Positions 4,766 through 5,470 of a stretch of 5,470 nt of DNA are shown here, piece after piece. Position numbers and translations under genes: made by a program. The DNA is taken from the NCBI GenBank assembly GCA_024409165.1, contig JAKSUE010000103.1, forward strand, positions 1 through 5,470, read 5' to 3'. Each line of letters starts with the position of its first letter. Position 1 is the stretch's first letter. A model generated the notes under the pieces. That model did no database searches. It was not told the origin of the DNA and worked only from the letters and a program-made list of their open reading frames with translations. This DNA comes from an archaeon (GTDB taxonomy: Archaea > Methanobacteriota > Methanobacteria > Methanobacteriales > Methanobacteriaceae).

Positions 4766-5421
4766 TTGTTAACTTTGTTAATGGTGATATTTTGGCTTTT
4801 GATAATGTTATGTCTAAGATTTTTGATAATGATAAAAATCAATTTAATAAGGTTTATATAGATAGTGGAGTAATTGATTCTGTTGTTTTCTATTCTAAAA
4901 AATCTTTCCCAAATGAGTTTTTAGCTATGTTTGATGGTTATATTAAAGATAATGCTCTTTATATCACAAGTTTAATTTTTCTTCCAGGTGAACGTTCTCA
5001 TACAAGTGCAAGTTTTAATGATTGGCTTTTACCACCTGATCAAAAAAAGTTTGGAACTGTACATTCTCATCCTGGATTTAATACAGCTTATCCATCAGGT
5101 GCTGATTTAGTAACTTTCTCCAGATATGGTAATTTTCATATTATTGTATGTGAACCTTATTCTTTAGAAACTATGAGAGCTTATAATGCTTATGGTGAAC
5201 CTACTACTTTTGAAGTAGGTGTTTTTAAAGATGAAAATCAAGAAATAATGCTTGAAGATTTAGCTAAAATCAAAGAAGAATTAGAAAATGAAGAAGATTC
5301 CTCAGAATCAATTTTTATAAAATTAGATAAAGCTTTTGCTGAAGATGATGACGATTTCTTTGATGATATGGACTTAGATTTAGAAAAGAAAAATAAGTAT
5401 TCTCATGAGTTTGAAGAATAA
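4762..5421 (+). CDS. JAMM/MPN+ zinc metallopeptidase (Mov34/PAD-1 family)
   Basis: This 219-residue cytosolic protein has a complete JAMM zinc-protease motif: Glu52, then HSHP at 101-104 with ligands His101 and His103, then seven residues to Ser112 and Asp115. The MPN fold spans about residues 29 to 155. An N-terminal segment of about 28 residues precedes it, and from about 157 the chain is rich in Glu and Asp, with DDDDFFDDMD at 195-204, so the tail is probably a helical or disordered acidic extension. Archaeal JAMM enzymes such as Haloferax HvJAMM1 cleave isopeptide bonds to ubiquitin-like SAMP proteins; that activity is a reasonable inference here, not shown. The ATG overlaps the thg1 stop by 4 nt, and only a weak TGAT is seen upstream, so translation probably depends on re-initiation. 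It appears to be the last gene of the unit, with T8 runs downstream. Confidence 0.87.
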   Translation: MIVNFVNGDILAFDNVMSKIFDNDKNQFNKVYIDSGVIDSVVFYSKKSFPNEFLAMFDGYIKDNALYITSLIFLPGERSHTSASFNDWLLPPDQKKFGTVHSHPGFNTAYPSGADLVTFSRYGNFHIIVCEPYSLETMRAYNAYGEPTTFEVGVFKDENQEIMLEDLAKIKEELENEEDSSESIFIKLDKAFAEDDDDFFDDMDLDLEKKNKYSHEFEE

Positions 5422-5464
5422 TTTTTTATATTAACTTTTTTTTAAATTTTATATTATTTTTTTT
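5422..5464 (+). terminator. T-rich terminator after the JAMM gene
   Basis: Directly after the stop codon come T6 (5422-5427), T8 (5436-5443) and T8 (5457-5464), a repeated oligo-T pattern of the kind that ends archaeal transcripts. I see no strong hairpin. The region continues past the window edge. Confidence 0.6.
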
Positions 5465-5470
5465 ATTTTA

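Noticed and set aside
1..5470. CRISPR array, insertion sequence, phage or toxin-antitoxin module
   Set aside because: No regularly spaced repeats with unique spacers, transposase, terminal inverted repeats or small paired toxin-antitoxin genes were seen; all long frames are housekeeping families.

Overview
The window looks like chromosome from an AT-rich methanogenic archaeon of the Methanobacteriales, most likely Methanobrevibacter or a close relative. The reasons are a G+C content near 30% by eye, Shine-Dalgarno sites of the form GGTGA(T) and AGGAG that match an archaeal 16S 3' end, strong AAA/GAA/TTA codon preference, T-run terminators, and the gene set: a CofA-type lactaldehyde dehydrogenase, an archaeal PRC-barrel protein, L-aspartate dehydrogenase, archaeal Thg1 and an archaeal JAMM peptidase. 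The genus is an inference; the sequence alone does not name a species.

Layout. (1) 59-1474 (+): an aldehyde dehydrogenase superfamily protein, probably lactaldehyde dehydrogenase of coenzyme F420 side-chain synthesis. (2) 1475-1570: an A-rich convergent spacer with an 11-bp perfect hairpin across the end of the next gene. (3) 1571-2296 (-): a tRNA-binding OB-fold protein with a methanogen-type N-terminal region, starting at TTG behind a strong AGGAG. (4) 2297-2659: a 363-bp divergent regulatory region with candidate TATA boxes, a 15-bp direct repeat and a 9-bp inverted repeat. (5) 2660-3037 (+): a PRC-barrel protein with a proline/acid-rich tail, closed by a clear hairpin plus T-run terminator. 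(6) 3176-3940 (+): aspartate dehydrogenase. (7) 4016-4765 (+): tRNA(His) guanylyltransferase family protein (Thg1). (8) 4762-5421 (+): a JAMM metallopeptidase overlapping Thg1 by ATGA, followed by a T-rich terminator. Genes 6 to 8 have no evident terminator between them and may be one transcript.

Together the genes are housekeeping functions around NAD and F420 cofactors and tRNA. Aspartate dehydrogenase makes iminoaspartate for NAD synthesis. Thg1 acts on tRNA 5' ends. The JAMM enzyme may remove ubiquitin-like SAMP proteins, some of which serve in tRNA thiolation. I see no mobile element, CRISPR array, stable RNA gene or obvious new defence system. The observations most worth a second look are the sharp codon-usage step inside the first gene, the translationally coupled Thg1-JAMM pair, the PRC-barrel protein as a possible CdpB-like division factor, and the repeats in the divergent promoter region.
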